The notes below the pieces were generated by a model, which saw only the letters and a program-made list of their open reading frames with translations, had not been told where the DNA came from and searched no databases. From Flavobacterium sp. LC2016-12 (GTDB lineage: Bacteria; Bacteroidota; Bacteroidia; Flavobacteriales; Flavobacteriaceae), in the NCBI RefSeq assembly GCF_015351595.1, contig NZ_JADKPT010000002.1, forward strand, positions 124,001-188,000: DNA of 64,000 bases. Reading direction: 5' to 3'. Positions 1-8,528 of this stretch are shown piece after piece. Both the position numbers and the translations under genes were made by a program. Numbering within the stretch: the first letter of the stretch is position 1; each line of letters opens with the position of its first letter.

Positions 1-1224
1 TATTTTAATTTAATTTTAAACTCTTATTTGATTTCTCTTATAACTACAGAAGGAATTTCTTGTATAAACCCCGAAGGAACTGTTACTATTATGGGAAGTG
101 GAGGAAAATCTCCTTATCAATATGCATTTAATGGAGGCTCTTATAGCTCTGCTAATGTATTTACCAATTTAGAACCGGGAATGTACATGATAAATACAAA
201 AGATGCTTTAGGCTGTGTCTATTCACTGATGGTTGCCCTTGTTGCTTATCAACCAATCATTGCAGAAGTATTAAAAAAAGATGTAACTTGTTCTGGAATG
301 AAAGATGGATCTATTACAATAAATACATCTGGCGGAAATTTACCTTTTACTTATTCTCTTAAAGATCTTTCCGGAACACCGATAGTAAGTGAGCAATCGA
401 CAATGGTTTTCGCAAATTTAGAGGCGGGAAATTATACTGTCGAAATTACCGATGCCACTGGATGCAAAGTATTACTTCAGACCTATATAACGGAACCTAC
501 ACCTTTAATTGCAGATGTTCTTGTAGAAAATCTAACAATAACCATTACAGCAATTGGAGGAAGTGGCCAATATGAATATTCCTTAGAAGGAATTAATTTT
601 CAGTCTAATCCTGTTTTTAAAGTCCCTAATTATGGAAATTATAAAATAACAGTAAGGGATACAAATGGCTGTGGTGTGTATGTAATTGATGTAACTGTAG
701 ACCCACCACCACCATTGATAGACGGAAAAGACGAATTAACACTTGAATTTAAACCTGGACAAACTTTAGCAGATCTTGTTGTTGAAGGACAAAATATAAA
801 ATGGTATAGCAGTGATAATGCTGCGGCTGGAAAAATGAGTAAATCAGCTTTGGAAGCTACTTTGCCATTAACTACAATTCTGGTTGACGGAACGACCTAT
901 TACGCTTCGCAAACCATAAACGGAATTGAAAGCAGAGAACGTCTTGCTGTAACGGCAAAATTAAATGGCGATCTTTCGACTCCCGATTTTGTTTTACCCA
1001 ATTTTAAATACTATCCAAATCCTATTCAGCATGTTTTGAGTGTTGACAATACTTCAAACATTGATAAAATCGAAATAATTTCTATTTCCGGAAAATCTAT
1101 TCTAGAGAAAAAAATCAACAACACACATTCAGAAATTGATTTATCAAATGTTGCATCAGGATTTTATTTCTTAAAAGTTATTTCAGAAGGTCAAACTAAA
1201 ACAATTAAGATTGTAAAGAAATAA
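1..1224 (+). CDS. C-terminal part of a secreted SprB-repeat adhesin with T9SS sorting domain
   Basis: The reading frame is open from the first base, so the gene starts upstream; a TTG at 28 is only an internal Leu codon. The visible 407 residues hold about three SprB-type repeats (each ending in a pattern like NLEAGNYTVEITDATGC), a Pro-rich linker (DPPPP) and a region resembling the stretches that precede sorting domains. The last ~75 residues are a type A T9SS sorting domain: YYPNP, then SISGK, then SNVASGFYFLKV and a basic end (IKIVKK). Proteins with such repeats are large cell-surface adhesins, some involved in gliding (SprB family). Export through the outer membrane by T9SS and surface attachment are inferred from the C-terminal domain. 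The full size and exact ligand cannot be seen here. Confidence 0.88.
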   Translation, partial: YFNLILNSYLISLITTEGISCINPEGTVTIMGSGGKSPYQYAFNGGSYSSANVFTNLEPGMYMINTKDALGCVYSLMVALVAYQPIIAEVLKKDVTCSGMKDGSITINTSGGNLPFTYSLKDLSGTPIVSEQSTMVFANLEAGNYTVEITDATGCKVLLQTYITEPTPLIADVLVENLTITITAIGGSGQYEYSLEGINFQSNPVFKVPNYGNYKITVRDTNGCGVYVIDVTVDPPPPLIDGKDELTLEFKPGQTLADLVVEGQNIKWYSSDNAAAGKMSKSALEATLPLTTILVDGTTYYASQTINGIESRERLAVTAKLNGDLSTPDFVLPNFKYYPNPIQHVLSVDNTSNIDKIEIISISGKSILEKKINNTHSEIDLSNVASGFYFLKVISEGQTKTIKIVKK

Positions 1225-1250
1225 ACCTAATTAAATTCCAAATAATGAAT

Positions 1251-1320
1251 CCCAAATTCCAAATTTGGGAACTTCAGTCAAATAAAAAATCCCAAACTCC
1301 TTTCGGAATTTGGGATTTTT
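1251..1320. terminator. Tandem hairpins between convergent genes
   Basis: Two hairpins lie between the convergent adhesin and efflux genes. The first is CCCAAATT (1251-1258) / AATTTGGG (1262-1269). The second is AAATCCCAAACTCC (1287-1300) / GGAATTTGGGATTT (1305-1318) with one mismatch and a T-run on the plus strand and an A-run before it, so it can end transcription from both sides. Confidence 0.75.
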
Positions 1321-1342
1321 TCAATCTAAAATTAAATCAAAA

Positions 1343-4300
1343 TTAATGGGTATGTTTAGGATTAAAACCGTCCTCACTTAATTCTGTATGCTCATAATCA
1401 GCAACCATTTCAGCTTCGTAATCGATTTTTTCTCCTTTGCTAACTTTAGCAATTATTTTCTCCATGATGTTATAAATAACCGGAACCACAATTAAGGTTA
1501 GGAATAAAGAAGAAATTAATCCTCCGATAATTACCCAAGCCAATCCGTTTTTCCATTCCGCTCCAGCTCCAGATGCTAATGCAATTGGGAACATACCAAA
1601 TACCATCGCAATTGTAGTCATCAAAATCGGACGTAAACGAGCGTGATTTGCCTGAATTAATGCCGTTCTGATTGATTCTCCAGCTGCTCTTCTTTGGTTT
1701 GTATAATCAACAAGCATGATCGCATTCTTACATACCAGACCAATCAACATGATGATACCTAAAATGGTAAAGATGTTTAATGAGTTGTTTGTTAAAGCTA
1801 ATGCCAACATCGCACCAATAAACGAAAGCGGAATCGCAAATAATACTACGAATGGGTGAACGAAACTGTCATATAAACTCACCATTACAAGATAAACCAA
1901 AATAATAGCGGCTAATAAAGCGATTCCTAAAGTACCAAATCCTTCAGATTGGTTCTCCTGGTCACCTCCCCAGATATAGTTAACACCAGCTGGTTTTTCA
2001 AGTTTATCTAACTTAGCCTGCCATTGTGTTACAATTGTTCCGGAAGGAACCCCAACGTTTTGTCCTTTTACAGTTACCGATGCTGATTTATCTCTACGCT
2101 CTAACTGGCTAGGTCCTGAACCTTCTGTAATGGTTGCAAACTGAGATAATTTAATTTGCTGACCAGCTGCATTGATGAAAATCAAATTACTAACATCCGT
2201 AATACTTTTTCTATCAAAAGCATTATATCTGATGTTGATATCATATTCGTATTCACCAGCTCTGTATTTTCCGTCAGTATTTCCACTAAAAGCAGTTTGC
2301 ATGGTTAAACCTACTGTTTGTAATGTCAACCCTAAAGCTGCCATTTTATCGCGATCTACCTTAACGTTAATCTCAGGGTTACCATCTTCAACTGTTAATT
2401 TGATCTCTGTTGTTCCAGGAATAGTACGTAATTCTGCTTCGGCTTTTTTAGCAAATGCCATAGCCGCTTCTGTTGAAGGACCTGTTACAATTAATCCTAA
2501 AGTTGCATCTTCAGCAGTACCTAAGATACCAACCGGAACCGTTTTTACTTTTGCTCCAACCAATACTTTTTCAAGTTTACGTTTGATTTTTGCAGCGTAT
2601 ACGTTTGCATCATCTGTACGATCTTTTTGCTCGATCATTTTTACGTCAATCTCTGCTTTGTAAGCTGTAGCTTGCGACGCACCAAATCCTTCAGAAGTTT
2701 GTCCTACTGTTGTAATCTGACTGTGAACATATTCCTGAGCTTTCAAATAAGCTTCTGCCTTTTGCGTCATGAAGTTCGTTTGTTCTAACGAAGCATCTTT
2801 CGGCATTTCGATTTGAACCAGGAACTCTCCACTATCAGAAGAAGCGAAAAACTCTCCTCCAATGAAACCTCCACCCATTAATCCTATTGTTGATCCGAAG
2901 AACAATACTAATACAACTAAAATAGTTTTAACATAGTGATCTAAACACCAAGTTAATAATTCAGAAACCCAGTTAGTAAAACGTGTTAAATAACTTTCGA
3001 AACCAAGAATAATTCTTCCAAATAAATTCTTTCCTTCGATATGCTCTAATTTACCAAAACGAGATGATAACCATGGAATAATAGTAAACGAAGCTAAAAG
3101 TGATAATAAAGTTGATATAATTACCGTAACACAGAATTGTGTGATAATATTAGAAACCAAACCAGAACTCATCGCGATAGGCAAGAATACCACCACAATT
3201 ACCAAGGTAATCGAAGTTACGGTTCCACCAATTTCTGCAGTACCATCGTATGATGCACGAATTCGGCTTTTACCCATTTCCATGTGCCTGTAGATATTTT
3301 CCAATACCACAATCGCATCATCCACAAGAATACCAACCACCAGAGATAGTCCTAATAAACTCATTAAGTTTAATGTATATCCCATTAAATAAATACCAAT
3401 AAATGTTGCAATCAAAGAGGCAGGAATAGAAACCATTACAATCAACGAGTTTCTAATACTGTGTAAGAAGAATAACATTACAAATGCTACCAGAATTACC
3501 GCGATTAATAAATCGTGAACAACAGAATCTGCTGCTTCAAGAGTAAAAATCGTACTGTCTTTTGCAACTTCTAATTTTAAATGATTTTTTTCATAATCTT
3601 TTTCAAGAGTTGCAATTGTTTTCAATAATTGCTCACTTACTGCAACCGCATTTGCATCAGATTGTTTAACGATTTGTAAAACAATTGCACTTTTTTGATC
3701 TACACGAGATATTTTCTCTGCTACTTTTTGAGTATCCTGAACGTCTGCAATATCACTTAAACGAACCTGAATTCCGTTTTGAGAAGAAACTACTAAATTT
3801 CTTAATTCTTCAACACTTTTATATTTACCCGCTAAACGAATTAATATTTTTTGATTTCTCGTTTGGATGTTTCCTGTTGGGAAATCTAAGTTTGAACTCA
3901 AAATATTTTGTTGCACCTGAGGAATAGATAATCCGTAACCCTGCATTTTTAATGCATCAAGATTTACCTGAATCTCACGTTCCTCACCACCAATAATATT
4001 TACCTGCGCCACACCTTGTACACGAGACAAAATAGGGGCGATTTTTTTATCAATTAAGTCATAAAACTCCGCCTCGTCCATTTTTCCGTTGGCACCAAGC
4101 GTCATGATTGGTAAATCACTCAGCGAGAATTTGGTTAACGAAGGTGTTTCAGCATCATCTGGTAAATCACTAATGATTGCATTGATTTTTCGTTGCGCGT
4201 CATTTAATGAGAAATCGACTTTTGCATTTGATGTCAGTGTAATCGAAACGATAGATAAACTTTCGTATGATTTCGAGTCAATTTTCTTGACATTTTCTAA

Positions 4301-4519
4301 GGATGCAATCGCATCCTCAATTTTCTTGGTTACAGTGTTTTCTACCTCACTTGGAGAAGCTCCAGGATAAATTGTAGAAATTGTAATAACGTTTTGCTCA
4401 AATTTAGGGATCAGCTCATAACCTAACTGGCTATAACTGAACAATCCACCAAGTGTCAGAATTGTAAACAATACAATTACTAACGACGGACGTTTTATGG
4501 ATATTTCGGCTAATTTCAT
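1343..4519 (-). CDS. RND efflux transporter permease (AcrB/HAE1 family)
   Basis: At 1058 residues it has the normal length for a proton-driven RND pump. The N-terminus (EISIKRPSLVIVLFTILTL) is the first membrane helix. The fourth-helix segment GLSLVVGILVDDAIVVLENI keeps the adjacent acidic pair used in proton relay. Two large periplasmic loops and a C-terminal helix bundle ending near SSLFLTLIVVPVIYNIME follow the family plan. It is the last gene of a four-gene operon with tetR, an outer-membrane channel and an adaptor. It would sit in the inner membrane and export toxic small molecules; the substrate cannot be told from sequence. HAE1 (drug) rather than HME (heavy metal) type is favoured by overall likeness. 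An 89-bp spacer with a dispersed repeat separates it from the adaptor. Confidence 0.95.
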   Translation of the reverse strand: MKLAEISIKRPSLVIVLFTILTLGGLFSYSQLGYELIPKFEQNVITISTIYPGASPSEVENTVTKKIEDAIASLENVKKIDSKSYESLSIVSITLTSNAKVDFSLNDAQRKINAIISDLPDDAETPSLTKFSLSDLPIMTLGANGKMDEAEFYDLIDKKIAPILSRVQGVAQVNIIGGEEREIQVNLDALKMQGYGLSIPQVQQNILSSNLDFPTGNIQTRNQKILIRLAGKYKSVEELRNLVVSSQNGIQVRLSDIADVQDTQKVAEKISRVDQKSAIVLQIVKQSDANAVAVSEQLLKTIATLEKDYEKNHLKLEVAKDSTIFTLEAADSVVHDLLIAVILVAFVMLFFLHSIRNSLIVMVSIPASLIATFIGIYLMGYTLNLMSLLGLSLVVGILVDDAIVVLENIYRHMEMGKSRIRASYDGTAEIGGTVTSITLVIVVVFLPIAMSSGLVSNIITQFCVTVIISTLLSLLASFTIIPWLSSRFGKLEHIEGKNLFGRIILGFESYLTRFTNWVSELLTWCLDHYVKTILVVLVLFFGSTIGLMGGGFIGGEFFASSDSGEFLVQIEMPKDASLEQTNFMTQKAEAYLKAQEYVHSQITTVGQTSEGFGASQATAYKAEIDVKMIEQKDRTDDANVYAAKIKRKLEKVLVGAKVKTVPVGILGTAEDATLGLIVTGPSTEAAMAFAKKAEAELRTIPGTTEIKLTVEDGNPEINVKVDRDKMAALGLTLQTVGLTMQTAFSGNTDGKYRAGEYEYDINIRYNAFDRKSITDVSNLIFINAAGQQIKLSQFATITEGSGPSQLERRDKSASVTVKGQNVGVPSGTIVTQWQAKLDKLEKPAGVNYIWGGDQENQSEGFGTLGIALLAAIILVYLVMVSLYDSFVHPFVVLFAIPLSFIGAMLALALTNNSLNIFTILGIIMLIGLVCKNAIMLVDYTNQRRAAGESIRTALIQANHARLRPILMTTIAMVFGMFPIALASGAGAEWKNGLAWVIIGGLISSLFLTLIVVPVIYNIMEKIIAKVSKGEKIDYEAEMVADYEHTELSEDGFNPKHTH

Positions 4520-4537
4520 ATTTTTTTATTTATGCTT

Positions 4538-4605
4538 TAGGCTATAAGCAACAGGCTTTACGCTTTTAAAATGCTTAAAGCTTATTGCTTACGGCTTACA
4601 GCCTA
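4538..4605. repeat. Imperfect inverted repeat, GGCTATAAGC type
   Basis: Between adaptor and permease genes, TAGGCTATAAGC (4538-4549) pairs with GCTTACAGCCTA (4594-4605) with one mismatch. The interior is made of related words (CAGGCTTTACGC, GCTTAAAGCTTATTGCTTACG). It looks like a dispersed intergenic repeat inside an operon. Confidence 0.6.
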
Positions 4606-4608
4606 TAA

Positions 4609-5676
4609 TTACTTAATAATTTCTACTTTATTACCGTCTTGTAAGTTAATTTGACCGGTAGTAATTACTTTTTCGCCATCAGATAATCCGTTGATGATTT
4701 CTACCTGATCTCCTAAAATTCTTCCAGCAGTTACTTTTTTCAATTTTGCAATACCATTTTCAGCTACAAAAATCTCGTTGCTGCTTACACTTCCTACGAA
4801 TGCATTTCTAGGTACAACCATTAACTGTTGTTTTTGTTGGTTTGAAGCAAAATTTGCAGTACCATACATACCTGCTTTCAGGTCGTTATTTGTATTGTTT
4901 GCAATTTCAATTTCAACAGGGAAGTTTAAACTTTCGTCTGCTTTTGCAGCAATAAAAGTGATTTTTCCAGAGAAATTTTTGTCCGGGTAAACACTAGCAG
5001 TTACACTGATAGTATTTCCAACTTTTAAACTTGCTACCTGATTTTCGTTTACTGTAACTACCAATTTTAATTTAGAAACATTTACGATATCAAACAATGC
5101 AGTTGCCGGCATTCCTGTCAAGATAGATCCTGGCTCAATGTATTTTTTATTGATAAATCCGCTGATTGGCGCTTTTACTCTTGTATCTCCAACATTAATA
5201 TTAGCCTGAGTTAAGTTAGATTGAGCATTTGTTAAAGCCAATTTCGCCTGATCTAATTGTTGTTTTGTAACACCACCTGTTTTAAAAGCATTTTCATATC
5301 TAGCATAATCTGATTTTGCATTTGCGTATACAGCCTGCGCTTGTTGTGCATTTACATTGATAACGTCACCTCTCATTGTCAATAAAGTTTGACCTACTTT
5401 TACGTAATCTCCTTCTTTTGCCAAAACGCTGATTACTTTTCCTGATTTCTCAGCAGAAAATGTCAACTGTTGAATTGGTTGGAAATTTCCGTTTGCAACG
5501 AAGTCTAGCGAAACTTCTTCTGTTTTTACCGGAGAAATTTTTACTGAAACCGCAGCATTTTTCTCGGCAACGATATCAGTTTTAGCTTTATTCTCCTTCT
5601 TATTATTATTTAAGACATATCCAATCACCCCTAAGGCTGCGATTATGATTACGATTGTTATAATAGTTTTCTTCAT
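4609..5676 (-). CDS. RND efflux periplasmic adaptor (membrane fusion protein)
   Basis: This 355-residue protein has an N-terminal membrane anchor (TIITIVIIIAALGVIGYVL, no lipobox cysteine), then the split lipoyl/barrel-sandwich halves (SGKVISVLAKEGDYVKVGQT and RVKAPISGFINKKYIEPGS) separated by a coiled-coil hairpin rich in Ala and Gln (residues about 110-165), then beta-barrel and membrane-proximal domains (VVPRNAFVGS, GLSDGEKVITTGQINLQDG). That is the order of HlyD/AcrA-type adaptors. It links the inner-membrane permease encoded downstream with the TolC-like channel encoded just upstream (9-bp gap), bridging the periplasm. Confidence 0.94.
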   Translation of the reverse strand: MKKTIITIVIIIAALGVIGYVLNNNKKENKAKTDIVAEKNAAVSVKISPVKTEEVSLDFVANGNFQPIQQLTFSAEKSGKVISVLAKEGDYVKVGQTLLTMRGDVINVNAQQAQAVYANAKSDYARYENAFKTGGVTKQQLDQAKLALTNAQSNLTQANINVGDTRVKAPISGFINKKYIEPGSILTGMPATALFDIVNVSKLKLVVTVNENQVASLKVGNTISVTASVYPDKNFSGKITFIAAKADESLNFPVEIEIANNTNNDLKAGMYGTANFASNQQKQQLMVVPRNAFVGSVSSNEIFVAENGIAKLKKVTAGRILGDQVEIINGLSDGEKVITTGQINLQDGNKVEIIK

Positions 5677-5685
5677 TGTAATTAG

Positions 5686-7020
5686 TTATTTAATAAGAGT
5701 TTTTAGTTCGCCTTTTGATTTGATTAGTGTTATCTCAGCAATTTTGTAATTTAAAACTGCTCTTGTAAAATTATTTTGAGCCTCAAGAGATTCGTTTTCA
5801 GCATCCAATAAATCGGTTAATGATGCTAATCCCTGAAGGTAATTGTTTTTCGTATCGCTTAAGATTTCTTTAGCCAAACGCATGTTTTCCCTTTGATTGT
5901 TAATCGTGATAAGGTTATTTTCAATTTGAGCCATTGCGTTTCTGTAATCTAAATCAAGTGAAAGTTTGGTGTCTTTAATATCTTCCTGAAGTGATCTGAT
6001 TTCAACATCTGCTTGTCTTACTTTAGCACGAGTTCCGAAACCTGTAAAGATTGGCACATGTAAATTCAATCCAATAGAAGAATAATCAGACCAATAAACA
6101 CCATCTCTTGGTTTTCCAAAAAGAGGCATTTCAGGACCCTGCCCTAAATAATTATAACCCGCAACCAGGTTTAATGTTGGGTAATATAATGCTTCAGTAG
6201 CTTTCTTATTAAACACTAATAATTCTTCTTGTTTTTTCAAAAGCAAATATTCCGTTCTGTTCTCAACATTAGGAACTTCCGTTAAGGCAGCAGGAACCAC
6301 TTCAAATTCTTCTTTTGGGATCTCGATTTGAGCTTCTATAGGCATTCCCATATAAAACTTCAACGCATTTTCCTGTAAAGTAATTTGATTTTTAATTTGT
6401 TGACGCTCTGTATCAATGTTAGACATTTTAACAATAATACGATCTAAATCAATTTTTTTAGCCAGACCATTGTCAAATTGCCCCTGTACAATATTGCGAA
6501 CTTTAGTAGTATTAACGTAATTGCTATCTAGTAAAATTAATCTTTCACGTTGTACGTAAACAGCATAATAATTATTCGCTACCCTTTCAATAACTTGTTC
6601 TTCTGTTAATTCGTCATTTATTTGATAAAACTCACGAGTAGATTTAGCAGCTCTCAAACCTGTAAAAACAGATTGATCAAACAACGCCTGACTTAAAGAA
6701 ATTCCCGCACCAGAAGTCCATTTTTGACCAAAAGTAGCCTGAATAGCAGTTCCCGGCTGACCAAAAGATCCTCCATCGATTACACTAGTTTGCAGAATTG
6801 GATTATAGGTTAAACTTGCATTACCAGAAATTTGCGGTAAAGCTCTTGAGCGAATTTCCTGAATTTGATACTCACTATTTTCAACCTGTAGTTTCGATTT
6901 TTTAGCATCCGCTTTGTTTTGCAGCGCGTATGTAAGAGCCTCTTTTAAGGTTAGGGTTTTGACTTGTGCGTTGGCAGTCAAGCCAATTGAACACAAAAAT
7001 ATAAGAATTATTCGTTTCAT
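5686..7020 (-). CDS. TolC-family outer-membrane efflux channel
   Basis: The 444-residue product begins with a signal peptide (MKRIILIFLCSIGLTANAQ). Two repeats of the OEP fold follow, with long Gln/Asn/Glu-rich helices (KLQVENSEYQIQEIRSRALP; LAKEILSDTKNNYLQGLASL) and the typical SLTDLLDAENESLEAQNNF segment near the end. It forms the outer-membrane duct of the tripartite pump. It lies 13 bp downstream of tetR and 9 bp upstream of the adaptor gene, so all four are probably on one transcript. Confidence 0.94.
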   Translation of the reverse strand: MKRIILIFLCSIGLTANAQVKTLTLKEALTYALQNKADAKKSKLQVENSEYQIQEIRSRALPQISGNASLTYNPILQTSVIDGGSFGQPGTAIQATFGQKWTSGAGISLSQALFDQSVFTGLRAAKSTREFYQINDELTEEQVIERVANNYYAVYVQRERLILLDSNYVNTTKVRNIVQGQFDNGLAKKIDLDRIIVKMSNIDTERQQIKNQITLQENALKFYMGMPIEAQIEIPKEEFEVVPAALTEVPNVENRTEYLLLKKQEELLVFNKKATEALYYPTLNLVAGYNYLGQGPEMPLFGKPRDGVYWSDYSSIGLNLHVPIFTGFGTRAKVRQADVEIRSLQEDIKDTKLSLDLDYRNAMAQIENNLITINNQRENMRLAKEILSDTKNNYLQGLASLTDLLDAENESLEAQNNFTRAVLNYKIAEITLIKSKGELKTLIK

Positions 7021-7033
7021 ATAGATTGATTAA

Positions 7034-7633
7034 TTAAGTACTAAATTTTTTAAGTTGTTTTTCTAATTCGATTATTCCCTTTTCGGTTGCCATAGCTCTC
7101 GTATGATATTCCAAAGCTTCTAATTCTATTTTTTGTGCTTCTCTTTCAGAAACCGTAGTTGCATTAATGTGAAAAATCAGGGTGTAATAAAACTTCACAT
7201 AAATATCAATATTCAAATCGGCTCTGTATAAATTCTCGCTAATTCCTTTTAAGATATTGTCTTTAAAGTAATGATTACACTGATCGATTTCGTGTGTCAT
7301 TACATTTTGATAGATTTCCGGATAATGCTTTTTCAACTGATAAAGAGGCGAAGTATCCGTCGCGTTTTTAAACATATCGCGAAACATTTCGCGAATTTCA
7401 AAGTTCTCATGAATGGCATTATAATCTTTCGCAACAATGGTATCAATAACTTCATGAACCTGTTTATGAACCATTGAAGTACTTTCTTCAATCAAAACTT
7501 CTTTATTACAGAAATATTTGTAAATCGTTTTTTTAGAAATACACATTTCGCCTGCAATATCGTCCATCGTAACGCTTTTAAAACCGAGCTTTAAAAACAA
7601 CTCACTCGCTTTTGATATGATTTTCTCTTTCAT
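7034..7633 (-). CDS. TetR/AcrR-family transcriptional repressor of the efflux operon
   Basis: The N-terminal HTH is clear: SVTMDDIAGEMCISKKTIYKYF, with the family's conserved TIYKYF end; the rest is an all-helical ligand-binding domain. An ATG also exists at 7651, but a TATATTTG promoter element ends at 7654, so transcription would start about there; I therefore choose the ATG at 7633 (MKEKIISKASELFLK), giving 199 residues. The gene is first in the efflux operon and its promoter lies inside a large palindrome containing GGAAAC-N16-GTTTCC. Two further copies lie at the yceI promoter, so this protein likely represses both itself with the pump and yceI. The ligand is unknown. Confidence 0.9.
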   Translation of the reverse strand: MKEKIISKASELFLKLGFKSVTMDDIAGEMCISKKTIYKYFCNKEVLIEESTSMVHKQVHEVIDTIVAKDYNAIHENFEIREMFRDMFKNATDTSPLYQLKKHYPEIYQNVMTHEIDQCNHYFKDNILKGISENLYRADLNIDIYVKFYYTLIFHINATTVSEREAQKIELEALEYHTRAMATEKGIIELEKQLKKFST

Positions 7634-7650
7634 TTTAAATTCAAATTGCA

Positions 7651-7706
7651 TTACAAATATAATTAGGAAACTAAAATTGAAAAAATAGTTTCCATTATAT
7701 TTGTAA
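7651..7706. promoter_or_regulatory. Large palindrome holding the tetR promoter and a TetR-type operator
   Basis: The left half (7651-7673) and right half (7686-7706) are complementary apart from a two-base insertion: TTACAAATATAAT-TA-GGAAACTA against TAGTTTCC-ATTATATTTGTAA, with a 12-base centre. The inner GGAAAC (7666-7671) and GTTTCC (7688-7693) span 28 bp. The outer arms each contain TATATTTG, at 7654-7661 on the minus strand (tetR) and 7696-7703 on the plus strand (pointing into the 3' end of yceI). Function as operator is inferred from symmetry and from the repeats at yceI. Confidence 0.8.
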
Positions 7707-7739
7707 TAATTTTACATTAATTTATTCATTATGTAAGAT

Positions 7740-8261
7740 TTATATACTAAATTCCAGATTTGCAATAAGTTTAATATCTTTTCCTAATGCTAAACCACCG
7801 TTGAAGTTAAATGCATTATAATCTAAACCAAAGTCCTGACGTTTAATATCTCCCTTAATTTCAAAAGCAACTTTTTTCTGTCCGTTATATGAATTGACAC
7901 CAATAAATTCTGCATCAAGTTCTACAACTCTGGTAACATCTTTTATGGTTAAATCACCTTTGAAAAAATTGATATTATCATTAATCTTCTGAAAGGATGT
8001 GGATTTGAAACTGATAATCGGATGCTCGTTTACATTGAATAAATCATTCAATTGCATGTGAGAATCGATATGCTGAAAACTGTCATTTTTATTATTAACA
8101 TCTAATGAAAATTCAACCGAAGCATCTTCGATTTCATTGTCTTCGATATTAACGTAACCGTCAAATTTATTTGTAGTTCCTCCTAAATAGGCAATAATCG
8201 AATGTCTCATTTTAATCAAAACATCTGATTGGCTAGAATCTAAGGTCCATGTTGTTTTCAT
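7740..8261 (-). CDS. YceI-family lipid-binding-like protein
   Basis: The 173-residue product matches the YceI fold along its length: WTLDSSQSDVLIKMRH at the start, a lipocalin-like run of strands, FKSTSFQK, GDLTIKDVTRVVELDAEF, and DFGLDYNAF near the end. YceI proteins bind isoprenoid or other amphiphilic molecules in a hydrophobic tunnel. No signal peptide is visible, so the protein is probably cytoplasmic, unlike E. coli YceI. It is transcribed toward tetR and the efflux operon. Two 28-bp palindromes identical in design to the one at tetR overlap and follow its promoter, so it appears to belong to the same regulon, perhaps as a buffer or carrier for the lipophilic pump substrate (inference). 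Confidence 0.88.
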   Translation of the reverse strand: MKTTWTLDSSQSDVLIKMRHSIIAYLGGTTNKFDGYVNIEDNEIEDASVEFSLDVNNKNDSFQHIDSHMQLNDLFNVNEHPIISFKSTSFQKINDNINFFKGDLTIKDVTRVVELDAEFIGVNSYNGQKKVAFEIKGDIKRQDFGLDYNAFNFNGGLALGKDIKLIANLEFSI

Positions 8262-8305
8262 AATTATTTGGTTTTGTTTAGTTATAACTCATCTAAACTT
8301 AAAAT

Positions 8306-8333
8306 GGAAACTTTTTAAGTGTTCCGGGTTTCC
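8306..8333. promoter_or_regulatory. Operator-like palindrome 1 upstream of yceI
   Basis: GGAAAC (8306-8311) and GTTTCC (8328-8333) are 16 bases apart, 28 bp in total, as at tetR. The symmetry extends outward to 10-bp arms, AAATGGAAAC and GTTTCCATTT (8302-8311, 8328-8337). It lies downstream of the yceI -7 element, in the transcribed leader. Confidence 0.75.
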
Positions 8334-8344
8334 ATTTGAGATTG

Positions 8345-8375
8345 CAAATATAGACAGGAAACTCTAAACACCAAA
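8345..8375 (-). promoter_or_regulatory. yceI promoter
   Basis: On the minus strand, TTTG (8375-8372), 19 bases, then TATATTTG (8352-8345). This is a full match to the Bacteroidota promoter pattern. It is overlapped by operator-like palindrome 2. Confidence 0.75.
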
Positions 8376-8384
8376 TAAGTTTCC
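8357..8384. promoter_or_regulatory. Operator-like palindrome 2 at the yceI promoter
   Basis: GGAAACT (8357-8363) and AGTTTCC (8378-8384) form a 28-bp palindrome with the same half-sites and spacing as the two others. It lies between and over the promoter elements, which would fit repression. It begins 51 bp from the start of palindrome 1. Confidence 0.75.
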
Positions 8385-8494
8385 AAGTTTTTTTTAAAAA
8401 TAATTTAACAGATTAAAAATGAGTTCAATGTTACCCGATTTTAAATCTTAGTTAGCATTTAAATTTTAGGGTAATATATTTCATATTTGAATTG

Positions 8495-8502
8495 TATCTT
8501 TG
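8495..8502 (+). promoter_or_regulatory. Promoter -7 element of the polyprenyl synthase gene
   Basis: TATCTTTG lies 26 bases before the ATG at 8529. No clear -33 TTG is seen at the usual distance. Confidence 0.55.
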
Positions 8503-8528
8503 AGCCTCGATAAACAGATTTTCATTTT

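Noticed and set aside
2172..2663. Plus-strand open frame of 163 codons inside the permease gene
   Set aside because: It is antisense to a conserved RND gene in a good reading frame, has low-complexity Ser/Val/Pro content and no promoter; a shadow frame.
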